This document shows, in pieces, positions 37,441 through 47,799 of a stretch of 64,000 bases of DNA (the first letter of the stretch is position 1; each line of letters begins with the position of its first letter). The stretch is from Bordetella parapertussis (GTDB lineage Bacteria; Pseudomonadota; Gammaproteobacteria; Burkholderiales; Burkholderiaceae_B). Position numbers and translations under genes: made by a program. The notes beneath the pieces were generated by a model that saw only the letters and a list, made by a program, of their open reading frames with translations, made no database searches and was not told the origin of the DNA. The stretch is from positions 1-64,000 of the forward strand of contig CAMDEF010000004.1 of the NCBI GenBank assembly GCA_945895265.1, read 5' to 3'.

Positions 37441-39477
37441 ATGTACGTTTTATTTGAAGAAGATGGCGCGTTTAAAACTGGCCACATCCTATCAGAGGCA
37501 GATGCCGCCCTGCAGGTCGAATCGAGCTCAGGCAAGCGCAGCAAGATCAAGCGCAGCAACTGCCTGTACACCTTCGCAAACCCTGCACCCGAAGCCTTGC
37601 TGACCCAAGCCGAGGCGCTATCGCACGACATCGATCTGCAGTTCTTGTGGGAGTGCGCGCCGCAAGAAGAGTTTGACGTCGAAGGATTAGGTACCGACTA
37701 TTTTGGTCACGCCCCCAACGCGCTTGAAAAAACCACCTTGCTTCTGCGCTTGCACAGCGCGCCGGTGTATTTTCATCGCCGCGGTCGCGGCCGCTACAAA
37801 CCAGCCCCACCCGAAATCCTTGCAGCCGCACTTGCGGCGCTTGAGAAAAAACAACGTCAAGCAGCCCTCACGCAAGAGTGGTCTGATCAAATGGTCGCCG
37901 GCGCCTTGCCCGCTGAGGTCAGTGAACTTGCTATCAATCTGATTACTCGCCCAGACAAAAATTCACAAGCCTGGAAGGCGCTAGACGCCGCCTGCGCAGC
38001 CACGCGTCAAACGCCCGAAAGACTGCTGCTCAGCCTGGGTGCCTGGCCCCACGCTTTGGCGCTGCACAAAGGGCGCTTTCTGGCGACGCATTTTCCGCGG
38101 GGCACGCACTTTAACGAGGTTGTACTCACCGTAGTGGGGCAAGACTTACCGTTAGCCGAGGTTCAAGCCTATTCGGTCGACGATATCACCACCACTGAGA
38201 TTGACGATGCGCTCTCGGTCAGCACCCTGCCCGATGGCAATGTGCGAGTGGGGATTCACATCGCCGCCCCCGGCCTCGCAGTCACTCGTGACAGCGACCT
38301 AGACGCCTTGGCGCGCGCGCGGATGTCGACTGTCTACATGCCAGGCGAAAAAATACCCATGCAACCCGATGCGGTCATCGAGGCATTTTCGCTTGATGCA
38401 GGTCGTCCGGTACCAGCCTTATCCCTCTATGTCACAGCCAATCCACTCACTGGCGAAATTCTTGGTCATGAGAGCCGACTTGAGCGCGTGGTCGTACGCG
38501 AAAACTTGCGCCACAACTCTCTTGACGAGGCCTTTACTGAAGAGGCACTTGCCGACACCACACAAGTGTTGCCGTACAACGATTGGATTCGACCGCTGTG
38601 GCAACTTGCCTTGGCGCTCGCCAAGCAGCGTGAACAAGTCCGAGGTAAACCCGAAAACAATAATCGCGTCGAATACAGTTTCTATGTCGATGGAGATCCA
38701 AATGATCCGAACACACCCGTGCGGATCTTGCCGCGCCGTCGCAATGCGCCTCTTGACCGTTTGGTGGCCGAGTACATGATCTTAGCCAACAGCACTTGGG
38801 GCGGCTTACTAGCCTCGTGCGGCTTACCCGGCATTTATCGCTCGCAACAAATGGGGCGTGTACGCATGAGCACACAGGCCTTGCCGCACGAGGCCATCGG
38901 CGTGCCGCAATACGCCTGGTGCACCTCACCGCTTCGACGTTACGTCGATCTGGTCAATCAGTGGCAGTTGATTGCCGCGATCGAGCACGGCGTATCTGCA
39001 CCCTTGGTTGCACCTTTCAAACCTCGTGATGCAGACCTCTTTGCGATTATTGGCGGTTTTGAAGCGCAGTACGTCGCCTGGAACGACTTCCAAAACAACA
39101 TGGAGCGCTTCTGGTGCCTGCGCTGGCTGCAACAGCAGCAGATCACCACCTGCACTGCGACCGTTCTGAAAGAAGATTTGATCCGGCTCAACAACGCGCC
39201 ATTCGTGGCACGACTGGCTGGCCTGCCGCAACTCGGCCGTGGTCAACAAATCGAACTGCACATCACAGGGGCCGACGAACTCGCTCTCGAACTTGAGGCA
39301 CGCTACGTCAGCCTACTGGATGCAGTCGTTGAGGCTGAGGATATTGCCGATGAGCGCGAGACGAACCAAGCGGCTACGGCTGAACTTGAGGCTACCGAAG
39401 CACCCGTTGCAGCGGATGCAACACCCGAGCCACAAAGCTCTAATACCAGTGCAGCCGTTCCTCCACCTCTTGCCTGA
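37441..39477 (+). CDS. RNB-domain ribonuclease (RNase II/R family)
   Basis: 678 aa. A central RNB exonuclease domain with the metal-binding cluster TTEIDDALSV near residue 255 and the ERMSTVYMPGEKIPM-type region. LRRYVDLVNQWQL near 500 is the second RNB signature. The N-terminal ~150 residues lack a clear cold-shock pair and the acidic C-terminus (Glu/Ala-rich, about 620-678) replaces the S1 basic tail of RNase R. It is the variant found in Burkholderiales before a TonB-like gene and aroE. It is a 3'-5' exoribonuclease by family. Confidence 0.9.
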   Translation: MYVLFEEDGAFKTGHILSEADAALQVESSSGKRSKIKRSNCLYTFANPAPEALLTQAEALSHDIDLQFLWECAPQEEFDVEGLGTDYFGHAPNALEKTTLLLRLHSAPVYFHRRGRGRYKPAPPEILAAALAALEKKQRQAALTQEWSDQMVAGALPAEVSELAINLITRPDKNSQAWKALDAACAATRQTPERLLLSLGAWPHALALHKGRFLATHFPRGTHFNEVVLTVVGQDLPLAEVQAYSVDDITTTEIDDALSVSTLPDGNVRVGIHIAAPGLAVTRDSDLDALARARMSTVYMPGEKIPMQPDAVIEAFSLDAGRPVPALSLYVTANPLTGEILGHESRLERVVVRENLRHNSLDEAFTEEALADTTQVLPYNDWIRPLWQLALALAKQREQVRGKPENNNRVEYSFYVDGDPNDPNTPVRILPRRRNAPLDRLVAEYMILANSTWGGLLASCGLPGIYRSQQMGRVRMSTQALPHEAIGVPQYAWCTSPLRRYVDLVNQWQLIAAIEHGVSAPLVAPFKPRDADLFAIIGGFEAQYVAWNDFQNNMERFWCLRWLQQQQITTCTATVLKEDLIRLNNAPFVARLAGLPQLGRGQQIELHITGADELALELEARYVSLLDAVVEAEDIADERETNQAATAELEATEAPVAADATPEPQSSNTSAAVPPPLA

Positions 39478-39485
39478 CACTTGCG

Positions 39486-40388
39486 TTGAACACTTTAACG
39501 ACCTCTCGTGATGCAAGCTCGCCGGTTGAACCACTTGAACCGGATGCCACCTCAACACGTTTCTTGCGTTGGGCGATTTTGCTTTCACTCCTTTGTCATG
39601 CTGCCCTGCTGGGATGGCAAAGGCAAGTCGTTGTACCGGTGCGCCCACCGGCTTCAGAGCTTGAGATCGTGATGATGAACGCAAGCACCGACAGCGCCCC
39701 TGTCAAAGCCCAAGTACTGGCACAGGTCAACGTTGACGGCGGCGGGCAAGCGACCAGCGGCGTGGCCTCAAACAACCTTCCCTACCTCGACCAAGCGCCC
39801 GAGGCGGTTGTCTTAGAGCGTCTAATCAAACAACGTCTACAACTAGAGGCCGACCAAGAACAGCTACTGACTCAGCTGCGCTCTCAGCAGCTTGTCCAAG
39901 ACAACCGACCCGCCGAACAGTTTTTGAAAGACTCTCAACAACCCGGGCAAGACGAACGTAATCAAGAACAAGTGCTACTCAATAGTTCTCTGACTGCCTT
40001 GTCAGAGCGATTACAACGCTCCAACCAACGCCCGCGTAAAATGTTTGAGGCTCCCTCGGCGCAGCAAGCCCGCTTTGCTGAATACGTCAACCTCTGGCGC
40101 CTGCGAATCGAAGAGATTGGTACACAACAATACCCAACTGGCACTGAAGGAAAAGCGTATGGGTCCGTGCAGGCCAGTCTGACGATCCGTTCAGACGGCG
40201 TACTGATCGATATCACCATTGATCGTCCCTCAGATAAAGCCTTGCTCAATCAAGCCGTCACGCGTATCGCCCAACTGGCCTCGCCCTTTGCACCGTTTCC
40301 TCGCGAAATGGCATTGCATGTCGATCAAATCGTACTCACTCGAACCTGGCACTTTGTCGACGGAACCCTACAGGCAAGTTCACCATGA
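39486..40388 (+). CDS. TonB C-terminal-like protein
   Basis: 300 aa, predicted from a TTG start at 39486, 8 bp after the RNB stop; no ATG is available before the membrane helix. One helix lies at about residues 29-46 (WAILLSLLCHAALLGW). A Gln-rich, coiled-coil-like middle (LEADQEQLLTQLRSQQ) follows, then a TonB-like C-terminal domain at about 205-290 (RIEEIGTQQYPTGTEGKAYG ... VQASLTIRSDG). No ExbB/ExbD neighbours, so a housekeeping envelope role or an orphan transducer is possible. Start codon uncertain. Confidence 0.78.
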   Translation: MNTLTTSRDASSPVEPLEPDATSTRFLRWAILLSLLCHAALLGWQRQVVVPVRPPASELEIVMMNASTDSAPVKAQVLAQVNVDGGGQATSGVASNNLPYLDQAPEAVVLERLIKQRLQLEADQEQLLTQLRSQQLVQDNRPAEQFLKDSQQPGQDERNQEQVLLNSSLTALSERLQRSNQRPRKMFEAPSAQQARFAEYVNLWRLRIEEIGTQQYPTGTEGKAYGSVQASLTIRSDGVLIDITIDRPSDKALLNQAVTRIAQLASPFAPFPREMALHVDQIVLTRTWHFVDGTLQASSP

Positions 40389-41281
40389 CCATCACCACAC
40401 CAGCAAGCCAAAGCTCTTCACAAGCGATACTGTGCGCCGTCATTGGCAATCCCGTCTCACACAGTCGCTCGCCCGCGATTCACCAGCAATTTGCGCTGCA
40501 AACTAAGCTGCCCGTGCAATACAACCGTCTGCCTGCCAAGCTCGATCAGTTTGTGCCCACAGTCACGCGCTTTTTTGCAGAAGGTGGCAAAGGTTTAAAC
40601 GTCACCGTGCCTTTCAAGCTTGAAGCGTGGCAAATCGCCCGAGAGCATTTAAGCGTTCGGGCCACGTTAGCCCAGGCAGTCAACACGCTATGGCTGCAAA
40701 ACGGCGCCCTGCACGGCTGCAACACCGATGGCGTTGGTCTGGTCATGGATTTGCAGCGCCTTGCGCTCCCGCTAAAGGGCGCACGTATCTTAATGATTGG
40801 TGCTGGTGGTGCAGCACGTGGCGTCATTGGCCCGTTGCTCGACACTGGCTGCGCGCATTTGCACATCGTCAATCGCACCGCTGGACGGGCGCATGCTCTG
40901 ATTGCAGCCTGGCCACGCGAGCACCTGCCAAGAGCCGACAGTCTGTCAGCAGGAGGCCTGGCAGAAGCCGCTCACGCACAAGGTTGGGATCTCGTGCTCA
41001 ACGCTAGCGCAAGCAGCCTAAGTGACGCCGCACCTGAAGTCCCCTCGGGTCTTTACGCCTCGGGCGGCTGCGCGTACGACCTGATGTATGCCGCCGAGCC
41101 CACTGCCTTTATGCGTCAAGCACAAGCCGACGGCGCTCAACAGGCGCATGATGGGCTAGGGATGTTAGTCGGGCAAGCCGCTGAAAGTTTTTATCTATGG
41201 CATGGCGTGCGGCCAGAAACCGGCTCTGTGCTACGGATGATTCGCGCTGAGCTTGATGCCTCGCGCACAAAGCATCCCTAA
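40385..41281 (+). CDS. aroE: Shikimate dehydrogenase (NADP+)
   Basis: 298 aa. Overlaps the previous gene by 4 bp (ATGA). Substrate motif NPVSHSRSPAIHQQFA near residue 20, GLNVTVPFK near 67, and the NADP Rossmann loop MIGAGGAARGVI near 137. Catalytic Lys is in VPFK. It reduces dehydroshikimate to shikimate, two steps after aroQ. In relatives mtgA often follows; here lptG does. Confidence 0.95.
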   Translation: MTITTPASQSSSQAILCAVIGNPVSHSRSPAIHQQFALQTKLPVQYNRLPAKLDQFVPTVTRFFAEGGKGLNVTVPFKLEAWQIAREHLSVRATLAQAVNTLWLQNGALHGCNTDGVGLVMDLQRLALPLKGARILMIGAGGAARGVIGPLLDTGCAHLHIVNRTAGRAHALIAAWPREHLPRADSLSAGGLAEAAHAQGWDLVLNASASSLSDAAPEVPSGLYASGGCAYDLMYAAEPTAFMRQAQADGAQQAHDGLGMLVGQAAESFYLWHGVRPETGSVLRMIRAELDASRTKHP

Positions 41282-41350
41282 GCTCATCGGCGCAAAATAA
41301 AATGCACTGTTTGAAGCGTGCCGAGCTTCGTTGGGGTTTAAACTAATCCT

Positions 41351-42529
41351 ATGCGTACAGCCCGTCGTTACCTCGCCCGTGAAATTTATCGCTCCACCGC
41401 CGTGGTGCTGCTCGCCCTGCTCGGCTTGTTCATGTTTTTCACGTTAGTCGACGAACTCGACAGCGTGAGCGCCAAGTTTCCGCTTACTGCCTTGTTTTAT
41501 CTACAGGCGCTTTCGGTACCAACGCGGCTCTACGACCTTTTACCCATCGGTTTGCTGATTGGGGCCATTCTGGCACTTGCAGGTTTGGCACAACGCAACG
41601 AACTCGTGATTTTGCGCGTCTCTGGCGTCAGTGGCATGGGTTTGCTCAAAATGCTTTGGCTGATTTCAATCCCGATCGTCTTGGGCGCAACCGTGCTCTC
41701 AGAGATCATCACCCCCATCGCCGAAATCAAAAGCAGCGAGGCGAATCTGCTCATGCGTGGTCGCGTCGAAGGTGGGCGTCTTGCAAGCGGTTATTGGTTC
41801 AAAGAGCCTATGCAAGGGGGTGGTACGCGCATCATTAATATCGGTCGCCTGCTCGCCTCGGGTAACGCTGCCGATTTACGAATCTACGAATTTCCTGACG
41901 GCACAGCGCTATCCTTGACATCAACCGCCGAATCCGCGCGCTTTGCTGACGGACAGCTGATTATGCAAAATGTGCTCGAAACACGAATCGCACCCGAAAC
42001 CAAAGATGTGTTGGCAGACGCCAAAGTGTCTGACAAGCCAGTTGTTGTCAAAGAAAAATTCGCTAACCGCAAAGTTGAGACGAGCCTGACTGCCGAGCGC
42101 CTGGTCGCGCGGATTCTGACGCCAGAACGTATGACCCTCAGAGCCCTGCATGATTACATCCAATACCTTGAGCGCAATCAATTGCAGTCTGATCGACAAG
42201 TCGTGGCCGTCTGGCGCAAACTTGCCTACCCGTTCACACTTGTTGTGATGTTAACCATTGCGGCCCCGATTGGCTTTATGCAAACACGCCGAGGCGGCGT
42301 AGGTGCGAAAGTCTTTCTTGGAATCTTGCTCGGTACTGGCTTTTTTATGATCAACCAACTCGCGCTAAACGTTGGGTTGCTCTATAAATGGCCCCCGGTT
42401 GTCACTGCGCTTCTACCCAACATTGGCGCAACGGTGCTAGCGCTGACAGCGATTATGGCGATGGAGCACCGCAACGCAATCATCAACAAGACCTTTGGGG
42501 TCTGGTTAGGCAGAAGATCAACGGCATGA
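41351..42529 (+). CDS. lptG: LPS export ABC transporter permease LptG
   Basis: 392 aa. LptG, with LptF and LptB, extracts lipopolysaccharide from the inner membrane. It has six helices: three near the start, including [29 protein letters not shown], and three at the end, separated by a periplasmic beta-jellyroll (about 140-250). The RNELV segment and the C-terminal [10 protein letters not shown] resemble LptG more than LptF. LptF is not adjacent. It overlaps apaH by 4 bp. Confidence 0.9.
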   Translation: MRTARRYLAREIYRSTAVVLLALLGLFMFFTLVDELDSVSAKFPLTALFYLQALSVPTRLYDLLPIGLLIGAILALAGLAQRNELVILRVSGVSGMGLLKMLWLISIPIVLGATVLSEIITPIAEIKSSEANLLMRGRVEGGRLASGYWFKEPMQGGGTRIINIGRLLASGNAADLRIYEFPDGTALSLTSTAESARFADGQLIMQNVLETRIAPETKDVLADAKVSDKPVVVKEKFANRKVETSLTAERLVARILTPERMTLRALHDYIQYLERNQLQSDRQVVAVWRKLAYPFTLVVMLTIAAPIGFMQTRRGGVGAKVFLGILLGTGFFMINQLALNVGLLYKWPPVVTALLPNIGATVLALTAIMAMEHRNAIINKTFGVWLGRRSTA

Positions 42530-43362
42530 GTATGCGTAGCATCTGGATGGTTGGCGATATTCAAGGCTGCTGTTCTTCTCTTGACGAACTACTGGCACAC
42601 CCTGAAATCGCACAAGAGCCTCTGGCGCGTTTTTGGTTTGCCGGCGATCTGGTTAATCGCGGCTCGCAGTCTTTGGCAACGCTACGGCGTTTGATGGCAC
42701 TCGAAGAACGCAGCGTTGCGATCTTAGGCAATCACGATCTTCACTTACTTGCGATTGCAGCCGGGGTGCGACGCCTCGGCAAAAACGACACGCTGCTCGA
42801 GATACTCGAGGCGCCCGACAGTGAAGACCTGATTAACTGGCTGCGTTGGCGGCCGCTCGCGCATTATGAGCTTGGCCATTTAATGATTCACGCTGGCGTA
42901 TTGCCAAAGTGGAATGTGCAAAAAACACTGTTGCTGGCGAATGAAGTCGAACAAGCCTTACGCAGCCCCAATTGGCGCAAGAGCCTAGAAAAAATGTATG
43001 GCAACGAGCCTGATCACTGGAAAGACGGGCACGCTGGCAGTAAGCGGCTACGTGTGATCATTAACGCATTGACGCGACTGCGTATGTGCACCAGCACGGG
43101 GCGCATGGCGCTGTCCCAAAAAGCCGCACCAGAGCTCAATCAAGGTGACTTGATGCCCTGGTTTGATATCAAAGGCCGCGCGACACAAGACGTCACCGTG
43201 GTATTTGGCCATTGGTCAACGTTAAACCTCATGCTGCGCGACAACGCAATCTGCCTGGATACCGGTTGCGTGTGGGGCGGCGAACTCACGGCAGTGCGGC
43301 TGCAAGACCGTCGCACGGTGCGCATCGCGTGCCCGCAGAGCCTGGCGCCTGCCGGCAATTAA
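42526..43362 (+). CDS. apaH: Symmetrical bis(5'-nucleosyl)-tetraphosphatase
   Basis: 278 aa. Hydrolyses Ap4A to two ADP. Metallophosphatase motifs: VGDIQGC near residue 9, [13 protein letters not shown] near 38, [11 protein letters not shown] near 66. ATG at 42526 overlaps the lptG stop; a second ATG at 42532 is equally plausible ([12 protein letters not shown]). The start of the 46-codon-longer frame lies inside lptG and is rejected. Confidence 0.95.
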   Translation: MSMRSIWMVGDIQGCCSSLDELLAHPEIAQEPLARFWFAGDLVNRGSQSLATLRRLMALEERSVAILGNHDLHLLAIAAGVRRLGKNDTLLEILEAPDSEDLINWLRWRPLAHYELGHLMIHAGVLPKWNVQKTLLLANEVEQALRSPNWRKSLEKMYGNEPDHWKDGHAGSKRLRVIINALTRLRMCTSTGRMALSQKAAPELNQGDLMPWFDIKGRATQDVTVVFGHWSTLNLMLRDNAICLDTGCVWGGELTAVRLQDRRTVRIACPQSLAPAGN

Positions 43363-43439
43363 CGCGCTAGTCCGCTTACACCTGACGTCATTGGCCGCCG
43401 ATGAGATTGACGCTGCGTTGGCCTCGAGCCTTTCAGCAA

Positions 43440-44288
43440 TTATTTTTGCGTAAACCAATCAAGCAAGATCGCATTGGTTTGCACAGGCGCCTCGTATTGC
43501 ACCCAATGACCAATCTCGGGCAAGATGATACCTTTGCGATTGGCGTGCGGCTCAATCATATTGGCCATCAAATATTCGGGGTCACAGGTAATGTCATGCG
43601 CACCCCACACAATCAGGGCTTGACCGCTGTAATCGTCAAGCGCGGGGCCAAGTAAATCACGCCCTGAAATCCCGCGACTACGAAACCTGGTTTGTACACA
43701 CGAATAGGTATGAATATCGAGTGCAAACGGATCAATCGCTTCGTCGGCGTACAACATATGCGCCCATAAATTAAAACGCATGGCCTCGCGCAGCTCTTCG
43801 TCGCCTACAGCGCGCTTCCAGTTCACCAGTTTGCCGCGTTCGCGTCGTGGGCCACCATGACCACCAGGCCCGAGTATCGCTAAACTTTTGACTGGCATCC
43901 CGCGGGCCGCTAGATTGGCTGAAACCAAACCACCAAACGAAAAACCCGATAGCTGAAACGGCGTGTTTGCACCGAGCAGTTGTGTGATGCTTTGCTCAGT
44001 CACCGTCAACAAATCACCGAACTCGCCAAACATCGGATCACTCGAGTCGCCGTAGCCAGGCAAATCCACGACAAACAACGAAAACTTTTCGGAGAGCACA
44101 TCGATATTACGCGCCCAGTGCATCCAGCTACCGTGGCCACCATGAATCAGCAACAAAGGCTCGCCCGAGGCGTCGCCGTATTGCCGCCAACTCACCTGGT
44201 GATCACCCACGTCCACTGAATGACGCACCGCGCGCTGTTCGTGCTGCTCAATCCAAGCTTGAGTGTTGGGGTCGTTCCATTGCGCCAT
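43440..44288 (-). CDS. Alpha/beta fold hydrolase
   Basis: 282 aa. Nucleophile elbow GFSFGG near residue 119, catalytic Asp likely in GAHDITCDP, His in GHWVQYEAP near the C-terminus. The shape resembles meta-cleavage product hydrolases, but no dioxygenase is next to it and its substrate is unknown. It is divergent from the LigJ-type gene, which makes a link to aromatic acid metabolism possible; that is inference. Confidence 0.82.
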   Translation of the reverse strand: MAQWNDPNTQAWIEQHEQRAVRHSVDVGDHQVSWRQYGDASGEPLLLIHGGHGSWMHWARNIDVLSEKFSLFVVDLPGYGDSSDPMFGEFGDLLTVTEQSITQLLGANTPFQLSGFSFGGLVSANLAARGMPVKSLAILGPGGHGGPRRERGKLVNWKRAVGDEELREAMRFNLWAHMLYADEAIDPFALDIHTYSCVQTRFRSRGISGRDLLGPALDDYSGQALIVWGAHDITCDPEYLMANMIEPHANRKGIILPEIGHWVQYEAPVQTNAILLDWFTQK

Positions 44289-44605
44289 GTCTTTATCTCT
44301 TTGATCAATATGCTACGGTTTTAGCCCAAGGCACGGGATATCGCCAAGCGATTTTGGCAGAAGGAGGCTTACGGCTGAGCCGCGAACGCCAATACAAAAC
44401 CTGTTGCCTCCCTGTCCGACTTAGAATATAACAAAGGCCTCATAGATGAAAAACTACGAAGTCAAGATGACATAGGTCGGTATCGATCGCATTGAACTTG
44501 GCTGTTAAGACTGGATTTTTCAAGCCAAGCGCAATACTTTCAACGCAGACTGACTCCTTGAGCATCGCTCAGGGTTACAAAAATTTTCTTGAGATACACC
44601 GCCCT
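44289..44605. promoter_or_regulatory. 317-bp divergent gap before the LigJ-type gene
   Basis: No credible gene. It must carry promoters for the divergent hydrolase and the hydratase. A 7-bp inverted repeat CTTGGCT/AGCCAAG (44497-44503 and 44523-44529) is the clearest symmetry and may be a regulator site. The frame of the downstream gene stays open from 44492, but those residues are not conserved. Confidence 0.4.
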
Positions 44606-45640
44606 ATGATTATTGATGTTCACGGCCATTTCACGACAGCGCCACCTCAAGTTGCTAAGTTTCGTGCCGATCAGATCGCCGAATTTGATCGAAGCGGCAA
44701 AGCACCCACTACCCCACCCCCAGCAGTCTCAGACGCCGAGATTCGCGATGGCATTGATAACAATCAGCTGCGCATCATGCGCGAGCGGGGCATTGATCTG
44801 ACGATCTTTTCACCCAAAGCAGTGGCGATGGATCACCACCGCGGCAACGAAGATACCAATGTCGTTTGGGCACGCTACAACAACGCGCTCATTGATCGCG
44901 TCTGCAAGATGTATCCCGATAATTTTGTCGGGGTCTGCCAGTTGCCTCAGGCACCTGGCGTTGCCCCTGGGGCCCGCATGTTTGAAGAGCTTGAGCGCTG
45001 CATCAACGAGTATGGCTTTATCGGTGCCAATATCAACCCCGATCCCACGGGCGGACACTGGGGCGACCCGCCGCTTTGGGATAAAAAATGGTGGTATCCG
45101 CTCTACGAAAAAATGGTGGCGCTTGATATACCTGCGATGATTCACGTCAGCGGCTCATGCAATCCACATTTCAATGCGGTGGCTACGCATTACATCAATG
45201 GTGACACCACCGCGTTTGTACAATTCATGACGTCGGATATTTTTAAAGATTTCCCGACACTTAAATTCATTATCCCGCATGGCGGTGGCGCAGCGCCTTA
45301 CCACTGGGGTCGTTATCGCGGCCTTGCGCAAGACATGGGCCTGCCACCGCTTGAGCAAAAGGTTTTAAACAACGTGTTCTTTGATACCTGCGTGTATCAC
45401 CAACCTGGTATTGATCTTTTATTAAAAGTGATCCCGACCAAGAACGTTCTGTTTGCCTCAGAAACCGTGGGGGCAGTGCAAGGGATCGATCCGCTCACCA
45501 ATTTTTATTTTGACGATACCAAGCGCTACATCGACGCCTCGCCGTCGGCTGACCTCTCGCAAAAACAAAAGATCTTTTCAAGTAATGCGCTGGGGGTGTA
45601 TCCGCGTTTGCGTGCGCACCCAAGGTGCCAAGGCTGCTAA
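44606..45640 (+). CDS. ligJ: 4-oxalomesaconate hydratase, LigJ type (amidohydrolase family)
   Basis: 344 aa, close to Sphingobium LigJ in length and pattern. LigJ hydrates 4-oxalomesaconate to 4-carboxy-4-hydroxy-2-oxoadipate in the protocatechuate 4,5-cleavage / gallate route. The start MIIDVHGHF holds the metal HxH; other matches are NQLRIMRERGIDLTIFSP, MIHVSGSCNPHF, FIIPHGGGAAPYHWGR, FFDTCVYHQPGIDLL and the terminal DDTKRYIDA. No other genes of that route are in the window, so it is an orphan here. Its C-terminus is slightly irregular and a late frameshift cannot be excluded. Substrate is inferred from similarity. Confidence 0.85.
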   Translation: MIIDVHGHFTTAPPQVAKFRADQIAEFDRSGKAPTTPPPAVSDAEIRDGIDNNQLRIMRERGIDLTIFSPKAVAMDHHRGNEDTNVVWARYNNALIDRVCKMYPDNFVGVCQLPQAPGVAPGARMFEELERCINEYGFIGANINPDPTGGHWGDPPLWDKKWWYPLYEKMVALDIPAMIHVSGSCNPHFNAVATHYINGDTTAFVQFMTSDIFKDFPTLKFIIPHGGGAAPYHWGRYRGLAQDMGLPPLEQKVLNNVFFDTCVYHQPGIDLLLKVIPTKNVLFASETVGAVQGIDPLTNFYFDDTKRYIDASPSADLSQKQKIFSSNALGVYPRLRAHPRCQGC

Positions 45641-45667
45641 GCACAGCCTGAACGCGTGGTGCAGCTA

Positions 45668-45696
45668 GGTTGCACTTTACGCTGAGGTGTGCAACC
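45668..45696. terminator. Possible weak terminator between ligJ and plsC
   Basis: GGTTGCAC (45668-45675) and GTGCAACC (45689-45696) form an 8-bp stem around a 13-nt loop, followed by GTTTC. It lies between two convergent genes and has only a short T-run. Confidence 0.35.
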
Positions 45697-45754
45697 GTTT
45701 CAACGCTAGAGGGCCACCGAAAGCACCTTAGACCTGTTTCGCACGAGGCGTACC

Positions 45755-46504
45755 TCAGGTGTTTGGCAACACGACTGCAGCGATCGCGTCACGCGCCATG
45801 TGGCCAAGCGCAGCACGTGGCGGTGGGCTCTCAGCCCCCGCCTTGAGGATGACCGGTAAAAAATGGATTTCGACGGATAGACCGCTGGTGCTTAAGACGC
45901 ACCACACGCTATCAAGCAAAGTCTGCTCTCCCACAAAGGCAGCCAGATCGCTTCGCCGCCCCTGGTGAAAATACAGTAGCGCCACCGGCTGAATTTGCAC
46001 AGCCGCTTTGCGCGCAGGTTCAAACAAGTTGGCATAAAACGGCAACAAATCAAAGCCGGGTGATGTCGTTCCCTCAGGAAACAAACCCACAGCCTGCTCG
46101 CGTGCAAAGTGTGCCTGCATCGCTATGCCGACTTTGTGCACGGTATGGCGCGAGGCGCGTTCAATAAAAATTGTGCCGGCACCGGCAACGAGCCAACCAA
46201 GTAAGGGCCAACGCCTAATTTCGCTTTTTGCGATGAAAGCTGTAGCTCGCACACCGTTCAAGAAAAAAATATCGAGCCAAGAGATGTGATTCGCCACCCA
46301 CAGCACACCTCCGTGCAAAACAGGGTCACCTCGCTGGATGACGCGCACGCCGCACAATCCGAGCAGTATTTTTGACCAATATTTTTTTGCCCAAAGGCGC
46401 CCAGACAAACCAATCCAAGGGTATGTCAGTGCGATGATCAAAAGGCCGCAAAGGATCCAACATGTCACGAGCACCAGGCGCAACGTGAACCGCAAGACCT
46501 TCAA
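45755..46504 (-). CDS. plsC: 1-acyl-sn-glycerol-3-phosphate acyltransferase
   Basis: About 249 aa. PlsC makes phosphatidic acid from lysophosphatidate. The acyltransferase motifs are NHISWLDIFF (HxxxxD form) and FPEGTTSPG. N-terminal membrane helices are at about residues 8-35. The best start is TTG at 46504, which overlaps the pyrX stop (TTGA); no ATG exists near. The open frame upstream to 46651 is inside pyrX and looks random, so it was dropped. Last gene of the pyr operon. Confidence 0.87.
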   Translation of the reverse strand: MKVLRFTLRLVLVTCWILCGLLIIALTYPWIGLSGRLWAKKYWSKILLGLCGVRVIQRGDPVLHGGVLWVANHISWLDIFFLNGVRATAFIAKSEIRRWPLLGWLVAGAGTIFIERASRHTVHKVGIAMQAHFAREQAVGLFPEGTTSPGFDLLPFYANLFEPARKAAVQIQPVALLYFHQGRRSDLAAFVGEQTLLDSVWCVLSTSGLSVEIHFLPVILKAGAESPPPRAALGHMARDAIAAVVLPNT

Positions 46505-47799
46505 CCAGCGAGCTCCCAGGCAACCTGACCACGCACCATCGTCAGGCAAACACGACCGGGCAGCTCCATTCCTAAAAATGGGGTGTGCTGACTTTGGCTC
46601 AAGAAGGACTCTCGGTTGACTTGCCAAAACGCTTTTGGATCGACCACGCACAGGTCAGCGGGCGCACCTACGCCGATTTGACCCGCTAGGGTAGCTTGAA
46701 CAGAGGCGCCCGCAAGCACGCGACCTGGGCCGCTTGTCACGCGCGCCAGTGCCTCAGGCAAGGCAACCTTGGCCTCGGTTGCCCATTTCAGCGTCAATGA
46801 AAGCAAAAGCTCAAGCCCCGTAGCACCAGGCTCGGCTTCGGCAAAAGGCAACATCTTGCCATCATCATCAACCGGCGTATGGTCTGAACACACGACATCG
46901 ATCGTGCCGTCTGCTAACGCAGCACGAATTGCGTCGCGATCACGCTGCCCTCGTAGGGGCGGATCCAGACGAAAATTACTGTCGTAATAACCGATATCAA
47001 CATCGGTTAAATGAACGTGGTTTGCCGATACATCACACGTAACGGGCAAGCCTTCACGCTTGGCGGCCCGCACGAGCTCAATACCCGCTGCCGACGAAAC
47101 TCGGCAAATATGTAAACGCACACCGCAAGTGCGCTGCAAGTCAAAGAGCGTGTTTAATGCAACGGTTTCAGCCTGCACTGGGATGCCAGGCAAACCAAGT
47201 CGCGAGGCGTAGGCGCCGCTGGCCGCAACACCAGAACCCGACAACCAGGGATCTTGCGCGCGCAGCCACAGCATAAAGTCAAAGGTGCGCGCGTACTGCA
47301 TCGCGCGCAATAAAACATTGGTATCCACGATCGGCGTAGCGGCTTGCGAAAACGCCACGCAACCAGCTTCGGTGAGTTCAGCCATCTCGGTGATGACCTC
47401 ACCCTTGAGACCAACCGTCATGGCACCCAGCGGATATAAATTGACCTGGTCGAGTTGTCGCGCACGATGCTTGAGCATTTCAACCAAACCAGGCTCATCA
47501 AGCGCTGGATCCGTATCAGGCGGCAGCACCAAGCTGGTAATGCCGCCGGCTAATGCCGCGCGCATTTCAGACTCGAGCGTGCCACGGTATTCAAACCCAG
47601 GTTCGCGCAGGCGTGCCGCCAAATCCACCAAGCCAGGCAACACTAACTTATCGGTGGCATCGATGACACGATCGGCCTTGAAACCCACCGGCGCCGCGCC
47701 AAGCGCTGCGATGACCCCATCGCTCACAAATACATCGGCTACGCGATCCACACCGTTCGCAGGATCAATCACCCGACCATTTTTGATCTGTAGCTTCAT
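46501..47799 (-). CDS. pyrX: Dihydroorotase-like protein PyrX, catalytically degenerate
   Basis: 432 aa. DHOase-fold protein next to pyrB. The metal HxH of active enzymes (DLHVHLREPG) is replaced: this protein reads [10 protein letters not shown] near residue 60. PPDTDP replaces the usual [14 protein letters not shown] near 302 keeps the other Asp region. Non-catalytic PyrX subunits scaffold aspartate transcarbamoylase in Pseudomonas and betaproteobacteria. A functional pyrC is expected elsewhere. It overlaps pyrB by 4 bp. Loss of zinc ligands is seen directly; the scaffold role is family knowledge. Confidence 0.9.
   Translation of the reverse strand: MKLQIKNGRVIDPANGVDRVADVFVSDGVIAALGAAPVGFKADRVIDATDKLVLPGLVDLAARLREPGFEYRGTLESEMRAALAGGITSLVLPPDTDPALDEPGLVEMLKHRARQLDQVNLYPLGAMTVGLKGEVITEMAELTEAGCVAFSQAATPIVDTNVLLRAMQYARTFDFMLWLRAQDPWLSGSGVAASGAYASRLGLPGIPVQAETVALNTLFDLQRTCGVRLHICRVSSAAGIELVRAAKREGLPVTCDVSANHVHLTDVDIGYYDSNFRLDPPLRGQRDRDAIRAALADGTIDVVCSDHTPVDDDGKMLPFAEAEPGATGLELLLSLTLKWATEAKVALPEALARVTSGPGRVLAGASVQATLAGQIGVGAPADLCVVDPKAFWQVNRESFLSQSQHTPFLGMELPGRVCLTMVRGQVAWELAG

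Noticed and set aside
44492..44605. N-terminal extension of the LigJ-type gene
   Set aside because: The family starts at MIIDxHGH; the 38 added residues are unlike it.
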